A stretch of DNA of 36,094 bases from a virus. Below are positions 1-6,690 of this stretch, one piece after another. The DNA lies in the IMG/VR virus record IMGVR_UViG_3300043431_000103, positions 1 through 36,094 of that record; one strand, given 5' to 3'. Within the stretch, counting starts at the first letter, position 1; the number at the start of each line of letters is the position of its first letter. The position numbers and the translations under genes were made by a program. A model generated the notes under the pieces. That model ran no database searches. It saw nothing but the letters and a program-made list of their open reading frames with translations, and had not been told where the DNA came from.

Positions 1-368
1 CGATGACATTCATCAATAACAACGGCACAAAACTTATCGCCAAATCGTTCTATTTTATTGTTAATACTAACTGGCGTACCAAACACCACGGGATTGGACA
101 AACAACTTTTATTAACGCTGGCGCTAAATAACGAACAAGGATTGCCTGTTTCACGGTATTTTTCAGCGTTTTGTTCTAACAATTCCTTGGACGGGACAAT
201 ACACAGAATTGATTTCCCGTGGCTTACCGTATGCAATGTATTAGCAATAGCCGCCACAATATGGCTTTTGCCGCTACCTGTTGGCAGTTCCAACAGGCAC
301 GGTTCAATTGACTTCTTAACCCAATCTATCGCAGCATCGTGGGCTTCTTGTTGATACCATCTAAGCAT
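1..368 (-). CDS. Superfamily 2 DEAD/DEAH-type helicase, N-terminal part (cut by window edge)
   Basis: Reading leftward from ATG at 368, the frame stays open to the window edge (about 122 residues). The start MLRWYQQEAHDAAIDWV is the Q-motif-like beginning of SF2 helicases. Motif I is LPTGSGKSH, motif Ia is IVPSKELLEQ, and motif II is VVIDECH just before the edge. This is typical of phage helicases of the type III restriction/UvsW-like group, which unwind or remodel branched DNA. The start codon overlaps the stop of the upstream exonuclease (TGATG), so translation is probably coupled. The enzyme would act with the exonuclease, SSB-like and Sak4-like proteins of the same leftward operon in recombination-dependent replication. 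The exact subfamily cannot be decided without the C-terminal half. Confidence 0.85.
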   Translation of the reverse strand, partial: MLRWYQQEAHDAAIDWVKKSIEPCLLELPTGSGKSHIVAAIANTLHTVSHGKSILCIVPSKELLEQNAEKYRETGNPCSLFSASVNKSCLSNPVVFGTPVSINNKIERFGDKFCAVVIDECH

Positions 369-1237
369 CAGCTTAACTTCCAATACTCAGTTGGCTTGCC
401 TTTGTAGGCGGATAAATCGGCATCAGGCGCTAGGTCTTTAATGGCTTTGGCATAAGATATAGCGCCTTCACGAACGACTTTTGTCAGTTTGTGTCCATTG
501 ATAACGCTATCTTGTTCACCGCAAACCTGTACAAGCTCATCTAGCAAACCTTTTTTCTGGGCTTCAAGGTCTTTGATAGCTTCGTTAATTTCTTGGTACT
601 TAATCACCAACTGTTCGGCAATTTCACTGCCTAATTCTTTATGTTTTGGTGCTAAATAATCTTCTGGCTGTTCACGCTCAATCAAATACTTTGCGTAAAA
701 ATCGCCAATCTTTGGCAAGTTTTCATCAAGCCATGCTTCATTAATCTCTACACGCTCAAGCTTATGCCCATGCGCTGACCATTGATAAAAGTCGCACCAT
801 TTACGATCTGTACAATAAAGTTGCAATTGTATTTGCGCGTAATAATGCGGTTGCTCATCAATGCTTTTAAAGACAGGCTCTAAATCGTCCTTTTTGCTAA
901 ATGGACATTTAATTTCAACCAATCCATCATCGCCAATCAATCCGTCTGGTGATGCACCCAAAGACGAACCTTTTGGGAAAAACCCGCATAGTTCGACCTT
1001 GTTATATTCCAGTTCATAATCAGCCAACGCCAATGGCTCATGGTTAGTGCCGTAGTTGGTGGCTGTGTTGCCTTGGAATTCACGTTCTGCCCCGTGGTAT
1101 TCACGCACCATCTGACGCATAACGTCTTTTGGTTTCATAAAAGGCGACAATCCAAGGATTGCACCAACAATTGAGCCTGTAATCCGGTTCTCTCTGGCTT
1201 TAAACCATTCTTCTGTTCTTTGTTCTGGATTGTTCAT
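368..1237 (-). CDS. YqaJ-type viral recombinase / lambda-exonuclease-like nuclease
   Basis: A 289-residue protein of the YqaJ/lambda-exo PD-(D/E)XK family. Visible family features are the N-terminal RTEEWFKARENRITGS block (the usual R..W...R...ITAS), NYGTNHEPLALADYE (G...E motif), SPDGLIGDDGLVEIKCP (the D...ExK catalytic core) and QPHYYAQIQLQLYCT (the Q..Y..Q motif). Family enzymes digest one strand of double-stranded ends 5'-3' to give ssDNA for annealing. A longer frame begins at 1279, but the ATG at 1237 has GAGAGG eight bases upstream and overlaps the previous stop as ATGA, so it is preferred. The C-terminal third is helical. The Sak4-like and SSB-like genes upstream complete a single-strand-annealing set. 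Confidence 0.9.
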   Translation of the reverse strand: MNNPEQRTEEWFKARENRITGSIVGAILGLSPFMKPKDVMRQMVREYHGAEREFQGNTATNYGTNHEPLALADYELEYNKVELCGFFPKGSSLGASPDGLIGDDGLVEIKCPFSKKDDLEPVFKSIDEQPHYYAQIQLQLYCTDRKWCDFYQWSAHGHKLERVEINEAWLDENLPKIGDFYAKYLIEREQPEDYLAPKHKELGSEIAEQLVIKYQEINEAIKDLEAQKKGLLDELVQVCGEQDSVINGHKLTKVVREGAISYAKAIKDLAPDADLSAYKGKPTEYWKLS

Positions 1238-1521
1238 CGTTTGAGCCTCTCGATCTCTTCGTTTGTTAGCGGTGTCCACTCATCAGGACTAATCACGCTT
1301 AACAATAAACGAACCGTATTTGACCATTTACTCCGCGCCAAAACCCCATGTTCCGGTATGTTCTCCCACCACTCAGGTTCTTTAGGTTTGATACGGTATT
1401 CGCAGTCGGGCTTGAATATGTAGTGAGGCTCAATAAGTTCTCGCCATTCTCCAAGATCATTTGATTCTAGTACCGCGCCATTAGCCCAAGCGATAATCAG
1501 ATCTGCGTGTTTGTGTCTCAT
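1234..1521 (-). CDS. Phage hypothetical protein, Trp-rich, 95 aa
   Basis: Unknown function. The 95-residue protein starts MRHKHADLIIAWANGA, followed by a spaced set of tryptophans (WREL, PEWWENIP, SKWSN, DEWTPL) and a central YRIKPKEPEWW. The HADLI..WA.GA...E start with a later YRIKP is recurrent in short proteins of proteobacterial phages; I know of no function for them. It ends in ATGA overlapping the exonuclease start, so the two are probably translationally coupled. There is a GAGAATGAG purine stretch upstream of the start. No membrane segment or metal site is seen. Confidence 0.75.
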   Translation of the reverse strand: MRHKHADLIIAWANGAVLESNDLGEWRELIEPHYIFKPDCEYRIKPKEPEWWENIPEHGVLARSKWSNTVRLLLSVISPDEWTPLTNEEIERLKR

Positions 1522-1532
1522 CTCATTCTCTC

Positions 1533-1679
1533 CTACCTCTGATGTTTAATTAACGGTTCTTGGCCTTTGTCTAATTCCCACGGGTATTCTGTCCTGCACT
1601 CTACGCACAGCTTTTTCCGTAACGAATAAAGTAACAACATGCCAACTTTGCATTTAGGGCATAAGTTTTTAGGGTTCAT
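1533..1679 (-). CDS. Small zinc-ribbon protein, 48 aa
   Basis: A 48-residue frame between the pentapeptide gene and the 95-aa gene: MNPKNLCPKCKVGM, then RKKLCVECRTEYPW. The two CxxC pairs (CPKC, CVEC) about 15 residues apart form a classic zinc ribbon. The trailing EYPW.L..GQEPL resembles a family of tiny phage zinc ribbons whose role is unknown. The start overlaps the end of the pentapeptide gene by 11 bases. No strong Shine-Dalgarno site is visible, so expression probably depends on coupling. The cysteine spacing, the conserved tail and the exact fit between neighbours support a real gene. Confidence 0.75.
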   Translation of the reverse strand: MNPKNLCPKCKVGMLLLYSLRKKLCVECRTEYPWELDKGQEPLIKHQR

Positions 1680-2502
1680 TACACAATTCAATTGTTTTAA
1701 AAATATGATCTTTCCACTTTCTCCACCATTCCAAAGCTTTATTGTCCATTTTATTTATGATTTCATCATCAAATGTTTTCCACTTTTCAATCAAATGTCT
1801 CTGGCAGCCTATTTGCAAGGTGTCTTTTGTAAATCCTATGTGCCAAGTGTCAAGTTGAATTGTAAAAATACGCTGCATATCCCCCACGCACAAAAGATTG
1901 GCTTCAGTCAGATTGGCTTCAGTCAGATTGGCTCCATACAGATTGGCTTCAGTCAGATTGGCTCCGCGCAGATTGGCTCCGCGCAGATTGGCTGCTCGCA
2001 AATTGGCTTCAGTCAGATCGGCTTCAGTCAGATTGGCTTCAGTCAGATTGGCTCCATACAGATTGGCTTCAGTCAGATTGGCTCCGCGCAGATTGGCTCC
2101 GCGCAGATTGGCTGCTCGCAAATTGGCTCCATACAGATTGGCTTCAGTCAGATTGGCTCCATACAGATTGGCTTCAGTCAGATTGGCTCCGCGCAGATTG
2201 GCTCCGCGCAGATTGGCTGCTCGCAAATTGGCTTCAGTCAGATCGGCTCCGCGCAGATTGGCTCTATACAGATTGGCTTCAGTCAGATTGGCTCCGCGCA
2301 GATTGGCTCTATACAGATTGGCTTCAGTCAGATTGGCTTCAGTCAAATTGGCTCCATACAGATTGGCTTCAGTCAGATTGGCTTCAGTCAGATTGGCTCT
2401 AGCTTTTACAGCTAACTCTAAAGTGATTCTAATCGTATTGTTTTCTTGCTCGTGAGCAAACAATACTTCACCCGAGTATCTTGATTTAATTTCAATTTTC
2501 AT
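1669..2502 (-). CDS. Pentapeptide-repeat protein
   Basis: A 277-residue protein in three parts. Residues 1-35 (MKIEIKSRYSGEVLFAHEQ...) are a small N-terminal domain seen in phage pentapeptide proteins. Residues 36-200 are 33 gapless A(N/D)Lxx pentapeptides using only a few unit types (TE, YG, RG, RA, YR). Residues 201-277 (VGDMQRIFTIQL...IGCQRHLIEKW...ALEWWRKWK) are a conserved C-terminal domain found behind such repeats in many phages. Pentapeptide repeats fold as a right-handed four-sided beta helix. In Qnr/MfpA proteins that helix mimics DNA and binds gyrase, but nothing here proves gyrase is the target. A leftward terminator candidate lies immediately upstream. Confidence 0.9.
   Translation of the reverse strand: MKIEIKSRYSGEVLFAHEQENNTIRITLELAVKARANLTEANLTEANLYGANLTEANLTEANLYRANLRGANLTEANLYRANLRGADLTEANLRAANLRGANLRGANLTEANLYGANLTEANLYGANLRAANLRGANLRGANLTEANLYGANLTEANLTEADLTEANLRAANLRGANLRGANLTEANLYGANLTEANLTEANLLCVGDMQRIFTIQLDTWHIGFTKDTLQIGCQRHLIEKWKTFDDEIINKMDNKALEWWRKWKDHIFKTIELCNEP
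1903..2397 (-). repeat. Near-perfect 15-bp tandem repeats encoding the pentapeptide array (33 units)
   Basis: 495 bp of 15-bp units with the plus-strand core CAGATTGGCT plus a variable five-base part (TCAGT, CCATA, CCGCG, GCTCG, CTATA). There is no indel across 33 units. A longer unit (TE-RA-RG-RG-TE-YG-TE order in protein) recurs about three times, so whole blocks were duplicated. Near-identity at synonymous sites implies recent expansion or gene conversion. Confidence 0.95.
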
Positions 2503-2518
2503 AGTTTTTATCCAGTTT

Positions 2519-2547
2519 TAAAAAAATGGCGGCAATTAAGCCGCCAT
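2519..2547 (-). terminator. Rho-independent terminator on the minus strand between SSB-like and pentapeptide genes
   Basis: Read leftward: stem ATGGCGGC (2547-2540), loop TTAATT, stem GCCGCCAT (2533-2526), then a run of T (plus-strand A-run from 2519). It lies just after the SSB-like stop and about 20 bases before the pentapeptide start, so it would attenuate the downstream half of the leftward operon. Confidence 0.8.
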
Positions 2548-2559
2548 GATGGTTAATGA

Positions 2560-3093
2560 TTACCAAGGAATATCATCATTGAAATCATCCGCTGGCGCTG
2601 GCGCTGGTTCTGCGGATTTTCTCGGTGCTGGTTCTGCGGCTTGTGCTGGCGCTTTACCTGGGCGCGGTGCTACTGCCGATACCCAATTGCCTTTTTTGTC
2701 GTTCATTTCCCATTCCATTACCTTGATTAACATGGGTTTGTTAATCAACGCTTTGGTCAAAGCCATATCGGTTGGTTCTTCACCAGACGCAACCAATTTA
2801 CCACCAGCATTAGCATCAATTGCTGCCAGCATTTTCTTGGCTTTGTCGGCTTTCTTAGTATCGGCATCGTGTACACGCACCTTCTGAAATACCTTGCGGT
2901 TTGCGTATTGTTTTGGCTCTAAAACTAACCATCTGAGGTTGATATATTCATCACCTTGGTACTCTGCCCAACCAGCTTCGTCAATCATAGCCAAACAAGT
3001 CGTATCGTTTGGAATGGTTGCACTGCCTGTATCAACTTCAAACTTACCATCTGTGCTGACAGCACTGTTATCACTTAAATCAAAAAATGACAT
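2560..3093 (-). CDS. Phage single-stranded-DNA-binding-like protein with SSB-type acidic tail
   Basis: 177 residues. The first 110 or so are a compact beta-rich domain (GKFEVDTGSATIPNDTTCLAMIDEA..., INLRWLVLEPKQYANRKVFQKVRV) similar to phage DUF669-like DNA-binding proteins. Then comes a Pro/Ala-rich linker (APAQAAEPAPRKSAEPAPAPA) and a C-terminus ending DDFNDDIPW. That end mimics the bacterial SSB tip (DDDIPF), which recruits host repair and replication proteins. The ordering (core, disordered linker, acidic aromatic tip) is the SSB plan. RBS AGGAG lies eight bases before the start, and the gene begins four bases after the Sak4-like ATPase. Known Sak4 annealases work with a partner SSB, so the pairing is meaningful. 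Confidence 0.8.
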   Translation of the reverse strand: MSFFDLSDNSAVSTDGKFEVDTGSATIPNDTTCLAMIDEAGWAEYQGDEYINLRWLVLEPKQYANRKVFQKVRVHDADTKKADKAKKMLAAIDANAGGKLVASGEEPTDMALTKALINKPMLIKVMEWEMNDKKGNWVSAVAPRPGKAPAQAAEPAPRKSAEPAPAPADDFNDDIPW

Positions 3094-3096
3094 TAT

Positions 3097-3855
3097 TTAT
3101 TCTCCTAATGTTGGAATGTATTGTGTTAATGGGTTTGTATTTGGCGTTACGATAATATCTTCCGTAATGCCGAATCTGTTCTTACTGATATTTGCTGCGG
3201 TTGCATAAGTGACTAATAAACGTGTGCCGTCTGAAATGGCCTTTTTGCGATCACCATCGCCTTGAGTAAAGGTTTCTAGCTTTAGATACCCAACCATGTC
3301 GACATTATCAACGTAGTGACTAACTGATTTCTTTTGCATCCGAATGTTATACCTAGTGTAAGGGTCTGCGTCCGGTAGTTCGATGGTTTCCGTTTCCGCA
3401 TGAGCAATAAATATAATATTCATGCCTTTCTTTTCATTTAGAATGCCTGCCGCTTTACGGACACGACCATGCAGTGATGACAACATCTGAAAGCCTGCGC
3501 CATATCCACCCAAGGCTTGGGCAATGCTTTTCGGCTTTTTTGGGTCTGTGTCTACAATGTAATTGGTGAATAGCGTATCAAGCTGTGTAATAGAATCGAT
3601 CACCAAGGTTTGGTAATCGTGATCTTCCTTAATCAAAGCACCTAACTGATCCCATAAATCTTCGACTGAAGATAAAACGGGAAAAGCATCCGGTCTTGAT
3701 GCTAATGGGATAGCCTGTAATCCATCCTCTGCTCTGATGAATATAGGCCTTGGGAATGTGGCTGCCAGGCTTGTTTTGCCAAGGCCAGCATCACCAGTGA
3801 TTGTAGCTATTATGCTACGGTCTTTTGGTTTTGAAATAGAGCTTAATCCGCTCAT
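3097..3855 (-). CDS. Sak4-like RecA-fold ATPase (AAA_24 type)
   Basis: 252 residues from ATG 3855, chosen because GGAG lies six bases upstream; the frame is open back to 3930. Walker A is TGDAGLGKTSLA. The Walker B-like strand is TLVIDSITQLDTL. Strand IIFIAHAETETI resembles the sensor region of RecA-core enzymes. Sak4 proteins are truncated RecA/Rad51-like ATPases that promote single-strand annealing in phages. In this operon the protein is followed by an SSB-like protein and a YqaJ exonuclease, the usual phage recombination cassette. First gene of the leftward operon, divergent from the HTH gene at 3966. Confidence 0.85.
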   Translation of the reverse strand: MSGLSSISKPKDRSIIATITGDAGLGKTSLAATFPRPIFIRAEDGLQAIPLASRPDAFPVLSSVEDLWDQLGALIKEDHDYQTLVIDSITQLDTLFTNYIVDTDPKKPKSIAQALGGYGAGFQMLSSLHGRVRKAAGILNEKKGMNIIFIAHAETETIELPDADPYTRYNIRMQKKSVSHYVDNVDMVGYLKLETFTQGDGDRKKAISDGTRLLVTYATAANISKNRFGITEDIIVTPNTNPLTQYIPTLGE

Positions 3856-3893
3856 TTTGTTCTCCATCATTGTGGTTAAAAATTTCTCTCTGG

Positions 3894-3927
3894 TTGTGCA
3901 TTCTATCAATATGAAATAGAATTGCAA
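3894..3927. promoter_or_regulatory. Divergent promoter candidates with overlapping inverted-repeat operator
   Basis: ATTCTAT (3900-3906) and ATAGAAT (3916-3922) form a 7-bp inverted repeat with a 9-bp spacer. It overlaps the -10 boxes of two back-to-back promoter candidates. Leftward: TTGCAA (3927-3922), 16 bp, TAGAAT (3905-3900). Rightward: TTGTGC (3894-3899), 17 bp, TAGAAT (3917-3922). A protein bound here would block both early operons. The small HTH product encoded at 3966 is the natural candidate. Confidence 0.45.
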
Positions 3928-3965
3928 CAACTGAATAAATATTTTTCGCAGAGGGATAAATTAAC

Positions 3966-4136
3966 ATGATGACATTAGAAGAAGTAATCCAGAGATTAGC
4001 GCCAATGAACTTAGCCAAAGTTGCTAAAGAAACCAATCTTCCTTATGTGACGGTTTGGAAAATATCAAGTTCACGCCATAAAAATGTGCCTTATTCTGCG
4101 GTCAAAGCCATTAGTGATTATTTGGAATCTCTATGA
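3966..4136 (+). CDS. Small helix-turn-helix regulator, 56 aa
   Basis: A 56-residue protein, first gene of the rightward operon. The segment NLAKVAKETNLPYVTVWKIS fits a helix-turn-helix: an A.......N.......W pattern, with residues PYVTVWKIS as the recognition helix. It is followed by VPYSAVKAISDYLES, the usual dimerisation helix of Cro-like phage proteins. GAGGG lies about ten bases upstream of the first of two ATGs. The stop overlaps the primase start (ATGA). Its place beside a divergent operator suggests a Cro- or repressor-like switch. The target site is inferred, not shown. Confidence 0.7.
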   Translation: MMTLEEVIQRLAPMNLAKVAKETNLPYVTVWKISSSRHKNVPYSAVKAISDYLESL

Positions 4137-6016
4137 TTTACGAGTTACAAGAAGCGATCAAATCAGTAGGATTTGAACCGCCTGAACATATAGTTGCTGG
4201 TAAGGTTCATCGGTTTTCAACTAATGGCAAGAGATCCGACAAATCAGGTTGGGTGTTGTTGTTTTCTGATGGTGAAGGTGCAGCTTTTGGATGCTGGCGA
4301 ACAGGTGAAGTTCACAATTGGTTTGCTAACCGACTGTCACAAGCTGATCCTAATGAACAAGAGCGGATGAAGCGTGAGTTTGAGAAAGCCAAAGCTAAAG
4401 CCAAGCAGGAATTGGAAGACTCTTATCGTTTAGCGGCTACTGAAGCCAAAGCCATTTATGATACAGCTCGTCCTGCACTGGAGCATGATTACCTATCATT
4501 GAAAGGTATTCGTCCTAACATGGCGAGGATATTTGGTGGCAAGCTTATTTTGCCTATTTATGATGCGCTTGGAAACATTCAGTCTATTCAATCAATCTTC
4601 AGTGACGGCACAAAGCGTTTCCATGCAGGTGGTAAGATGCAAGGTGGTCATTGTTGGATTGGCGACCCTAAGAATTCAGATACCATTCTAATAGCCGAAG
4701 GATTCGCCACCGCTGACTCTTTGGCACAAGCAACAGGTTATGCAGTCTGTATCGCGTTCAACGCTGGCAATCTTAAACCCGTTGCAGACATGGTGTATGC
4801 AGAACATGGTGGCAAGCGATTATTAATTTGTGCTGACAACGACAAACATGGTGCTGGCGCAGACAAAGCTATTGCCACGGGTTATGAATACATTATTTGT
4901 CCTGTTGATGGTGACTTTAACGACATGGCTTTAGCCTCAGGCTTGGAGTCGGTAAAAAACGCCATTGATGGTGTTGCACAGCCTGAATCTTTTTTGGTGA
5001 ATGTTGAAGACATAATGAAGTCAGTCACAAAGCCAGACTGGATCATTAAAGGCATATTAGAGCGCAACAGTTCGAACTTATTATTTGGCGAACCTGGTGC
5101 TGGCAAATCCTTATTCGCATTAGACTGGGCTTTCTGTATCGGCACAGGTCGTTCATGGCATGGTCATCTTGTAAAAGAACCCATGTCAGTGGTTTATATT
5201 GCTGGTGAAGGTCATCGTGGTTTAGCGATGCGTATGCAAGCTTTGTCGCAAAAGTATGACGATAAGCCAAAAAACATCTTCTTTTCTCGAAAGTCTGTCG
5301 ACATGATTTCGGACGTACAAGTAGAAGTCATCGCCAAGATTGTAAAAGAAACCTGCGCTAACCCTGCTGTTGTATTCATTGATACTTTGCATCGCAACAT
5401 GGTTGGCGATGAAAACTCGTCTGAAGACATCGCCAAATACTTTAAGTCAATTGAACACCTTCAAAAACAACTGGGCTGTGCCATTGTTACCGTTCACCAT
5501 AGTGGTCATGGTGACAAAACTCGCGCTCGTGGTTCTTCGTCAATAAAAGCCGGTGTTGACGCTGAATTCTGTGTTTCAAAAGAAGGCAAATCAGCCGTTT
5601 TTGCCTGCACCAAATCGAAAGACTTTTCAGCAGGCAGCGACATGCGTTTTGGTATTTTAGAAGTCTCATTAGAAGGCCCAACCTTTTATGACGATGACGA
5701 AGACAAGCAAGTCACCTCGGTCTACCTCGACTACCTCGGTGTAGAAAAAACCGAACCTGAACTACAACAAAACCACGCTATTGTTCTTGATCTTATCCGT
5801 CAATCCATCACTGAAGCTGGAACCTCGGGGGCGGGGAAGACAATCAGAGGCGAACTTGAAACGGTTGTCACAAAAGACATCGTTAAGAGCTATGTTTTTG
5901 AAGTATTTACCGATAAGAATCGCTGGCGTAAATTTGACGCTTCTATAAATTACCTTATGAAACAATCACTTATATTTGTTGATGGTGATTATATTTGGAC
6001 TACCTCACCTCAGTAA
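4133..6016 (+). CDS. Toprim primase / RepA-like replicative helicase fusion
   Basis: 627 residues. The N-terminal part (1-85) includes GWVLLFSDGEGAAFGCWRTGE, seen in phage and plasmid primase-helicases, followed by a charged helical spacer. The Toprim-like domain spans about 140-280, with ILIAEGFATADS (Glu189) and LLICADND (the DxD-type metal site). The C-terminal ATPase is of the RepA/DnaB-like AAA_25 kind: Walker A GEPGAGKS (319-326), Walker B VVFIDTLH (Asp417), and a VTVHHSGHGDKTRARGSSSI segment. The protein would prime and unwind DNA at the phage origin. Start overlaps the HTH gene stop, so translation is coupled. The C-terminal 100 residues look like a winged-helix DNA-binding tail. Confidence 0.9.
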   Translation: MIYELQEAIKSVGFEPPEHIVAGKVHRFSTNGKRSDKSGWVLLFSDGEGAAFGCWRTGEVHNWFANRLSQADPNEQERMKREFEKAKAKAKQELEDSYRLAATEAKAIYDTARPALEHDYLSLKGIRPNMARIFGGKLILPIYDALGNIQSIQSIFSDGTKRFHAGGKMQGGHCWIGDPKNSDTILIAEGFATADSLAQATGYAVCIAFNAGNLKPVADMVYAEHGGKRLLICADNDKHGAGADKAIATGYEYIICPVDGDFNDMALASGLESVKNAIDGVAQPESFLVNVEDIMKSVTKPDWIIKGILERNSSNLLFGEPGAGKSLFALDWAFCIGTGRSWHGHLVKEPMSVVYIAGEGHRGLAMRMQALSQKYDDKPKNIFFSRKSVDMISDVQVEVIAKIVKETCANPAVVFIDTLHRNMVGDENSSEDIAKYFKSIEHLQKQLGCAIVTVHHSGHGDKTRARGSSSIKAGVDAEFCVSKEGKSAVFACTKSKDFSAGSDMRFGILEVSLEGPTFYDDDEDKQVTSVYLDYLGVEKTEPELQQNHAIVLDLIRQSITEAGTSGAGKTIRGELETVVTKDIVKSYVFEVFTDKNRWRKFDASINYLMKQSLIFVDGDYIWTTSPQ

Positions 6017-6147
6017 AATATGGCGAGGTAGTATAGAGGTGAACCTCTGAGGTAGCGACCTTCACAATCACCTCGCCTCACCTCTCCCCCCTATAAAGGG
6101 GAGAGGGGGGCGAGGTAGAGGTAGAGGTGGTGTGTGAGTTGAGTGTT
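6017..6147 (+). other. Non-coding GC-rich hairpin region after the primase-helicase
   Basis: An extended imperfect stem: ACCTCGCC (6070-6077) plus CCTCTCCCC (6081-6089) pair with GGGGAGAGG (6098-6106) plus GGCGAGGT (6109-6116), giving 17 base pairs around the loop CCTATAAA. There is no T-run after it, so it is not an ordinary intrinsic terminator. AGAGGTGAACCTCT just upstream is another short hairpin, and GGCGAGGTAG occurs on both sides. It could be a transcript-stabilising or pausing structure, or a single-strand initiation site. Confidence 0.6.
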
Positions 6148-6156
6148 TGCTATAAT
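6148..6156 (+). promoter_or_regulatory. Extended -10 promoter (TGCTATAAT) ahead of the small RNA
   Basis: TGCTATAAT is a perfect extended -10 element. No good -35 hexamer sits 16-18 bp upstream, which extended -10 promoters can tolerate. Predicted transcription start is near 6162-6164, at the first stem of the structured RNA described next. Confidence 0.65.
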
Positions 6157-6157
6157 G

Positions 6158-6271
6158 ATTTCAGGCCGTAGGAAGCCTGAAATAAAGAGAGATTAAACAA
6201 AACCGTTGTCTATTGCTGAAGCCTAAATCTTTCAGGCTAATTCCTACCAGCAATAGAAAGCGGTTTTTTTT
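6158..6271 (+). ncRNA. Structured small RNA candidate with loop-bulge pseudoknot and intrinsic terminator
   Basis: Stem 1 is ATTTCAGGC/GCCTGAAAT (6158-6166/6175-6183) with loop CGTAGGAA. Stem 2 is AAAACCG/CGGTTTT (6199-6205/6261-6267), then CTATTGCTG/CAGCAATAG (6210-6218/6248-6256), then AGCCT/AGGCT (6220-6224/6234-6238), and ends in eight T residues (6264-6271). The 3' bulge of stem 2 (TTCCTAC, 6241-6247) is exactly complementary to loop 1 (GTAGGAA, 6168-6174), giving a 7-bp pseudoknot. A consensus extended -10 precedes it and the next gene starts after the T-run, so it looks like an independent transcript of about 105-110 nt. No family is recognised. It could instead be a leader or attenuator for the AP2 gene, since stem 1 and stem 2 segments can also pair in alternative ways. 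Confidence 0.65.
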
Positions 6272-6284
6272 ATGGGTGTTAAAA

Positions 6285-6527
6285 ATGTTTACTAGATTTA
6301 AGAAAAAACCAAATTTGAAATCTTTGATTCAAGTTCTAAAAATACGCAGTAACAACACTAGCGGATATACGGGTGTTTATTTTCATAAACCATCCAGAAG
6401 ATGGAGGGCAGTTGGAATAGGTAAAGAAAGAAAAACGATTGGTAATTTTTTGCGTATAGAGGATGCTATTGAAGCAAGAAGAAATGAAGAAATTAGACAA
6501 GGCTTCATTGTGGCTGACAATGGATGA
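6285..6527 (+). CDS. Free-standing AP2-domain DNA-binding protein, 80 aa
   Basis: The ATG at 6285 (MFTRFKKKPNLKSL) is preferred; the frame is open back to 6213, but that part lies in the RNA and terminator. The segment SNNTSGYTGVYFHKPSRRWRAVGIG...KTIGNFLRIEDAIEARRNEE is a clear AP2 domain: (N.SGY.GV), (RW.A.I), (K.(I/L)G.F...E.A..AR). In phages AP2 domains usually follow an HNH nuclease as the DNA-binding part. Here no HNH is present, so it is either a remnant of a homing endonuclease or a small regulator in its own right. There is only a weak ribosome binding site. Confidence 0.75.
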   Translation: MFTRFKKKPNLKSLIQVLKIRSNNTSGYTGVYFHKPSRRWRAVGIGKERKTIGNFLRIEDAIEARRNEEIRQGFIVADNG

Positions 6528-6690
6528 AGATGTCAGGAAGTTTGTTAAGATGATTGATGAGGGTTTTGGAAGGCCGAAGTCTGTTTTAGTAGAGTCTGTT
6601 TTGGTAGAGTCTGTTTTGGTAGAGTCTGTTTTGTTTAAGTGGGAGCGTAAAGATGTCGATGTTAATAAAAACAACAAAAGCGTTAAGTAA
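6484..6690 (+). CDS. Small hypothetical protein with VESVL pentamer repeat
   Basis: Unknown. From ATG 6484 the product is 68 residues: MKKLDKASLWLTMDEDVRKF...DEGFGRPK, then three VESVL pentamers, then a basic end. It overlaps the AP2 gene by 44 bases and dUTPase by 38. ATG 6520, in frame and abutting the AP2 stop, is an alternative start; neither has a strong ribosome binding site. The start TMDEDVRKFVKMIDEGFGR looks like an ordinary helical phage protein. The repeated part may be a slippage product rather than a folded element. Confidence 0.5.
   Translation: MKKLDKASLWLTMDEDVRKFVKMIDEGFGRPKSVLVESVLVESVLVESVLFKWERKDVDVNKNNKSVK
6578..6633 (+). repeat. 15-bp tandem repeat, 3.7 copies
   Basis: Units AGTCTGTTTTAGTAG, then AGTCTGTTTTGGTAG twice, then a partial unit. 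The repeat is coding (VESVL) and keeps frame. The period equals that of the pentapeptide array at 1903-2397, but the sequence is unrelated and lacks the A(N/D)Lxx pattern. Confidence 0.9.

Noticed and set aside
58-354. 98-aa plus-strand frame at the left edge
   Set aside because: Antisense shadow of the helicase, whose motifs I, Ia and II are clear.
1903-2397. CRISPR-like array
   Set aside because: No unique spacers; the units are adjacent 15-mers within a protein gene, and no cas genes are nearby.
1639-2415. Long plus-strand frames opposite the pentapeptide gene
   Set aside because: They are open only because the 15-bp period has no stops in several frames; the products are monotonous QIGSAQIGF-like repeats, while the minus strand has conserved flanking domains.
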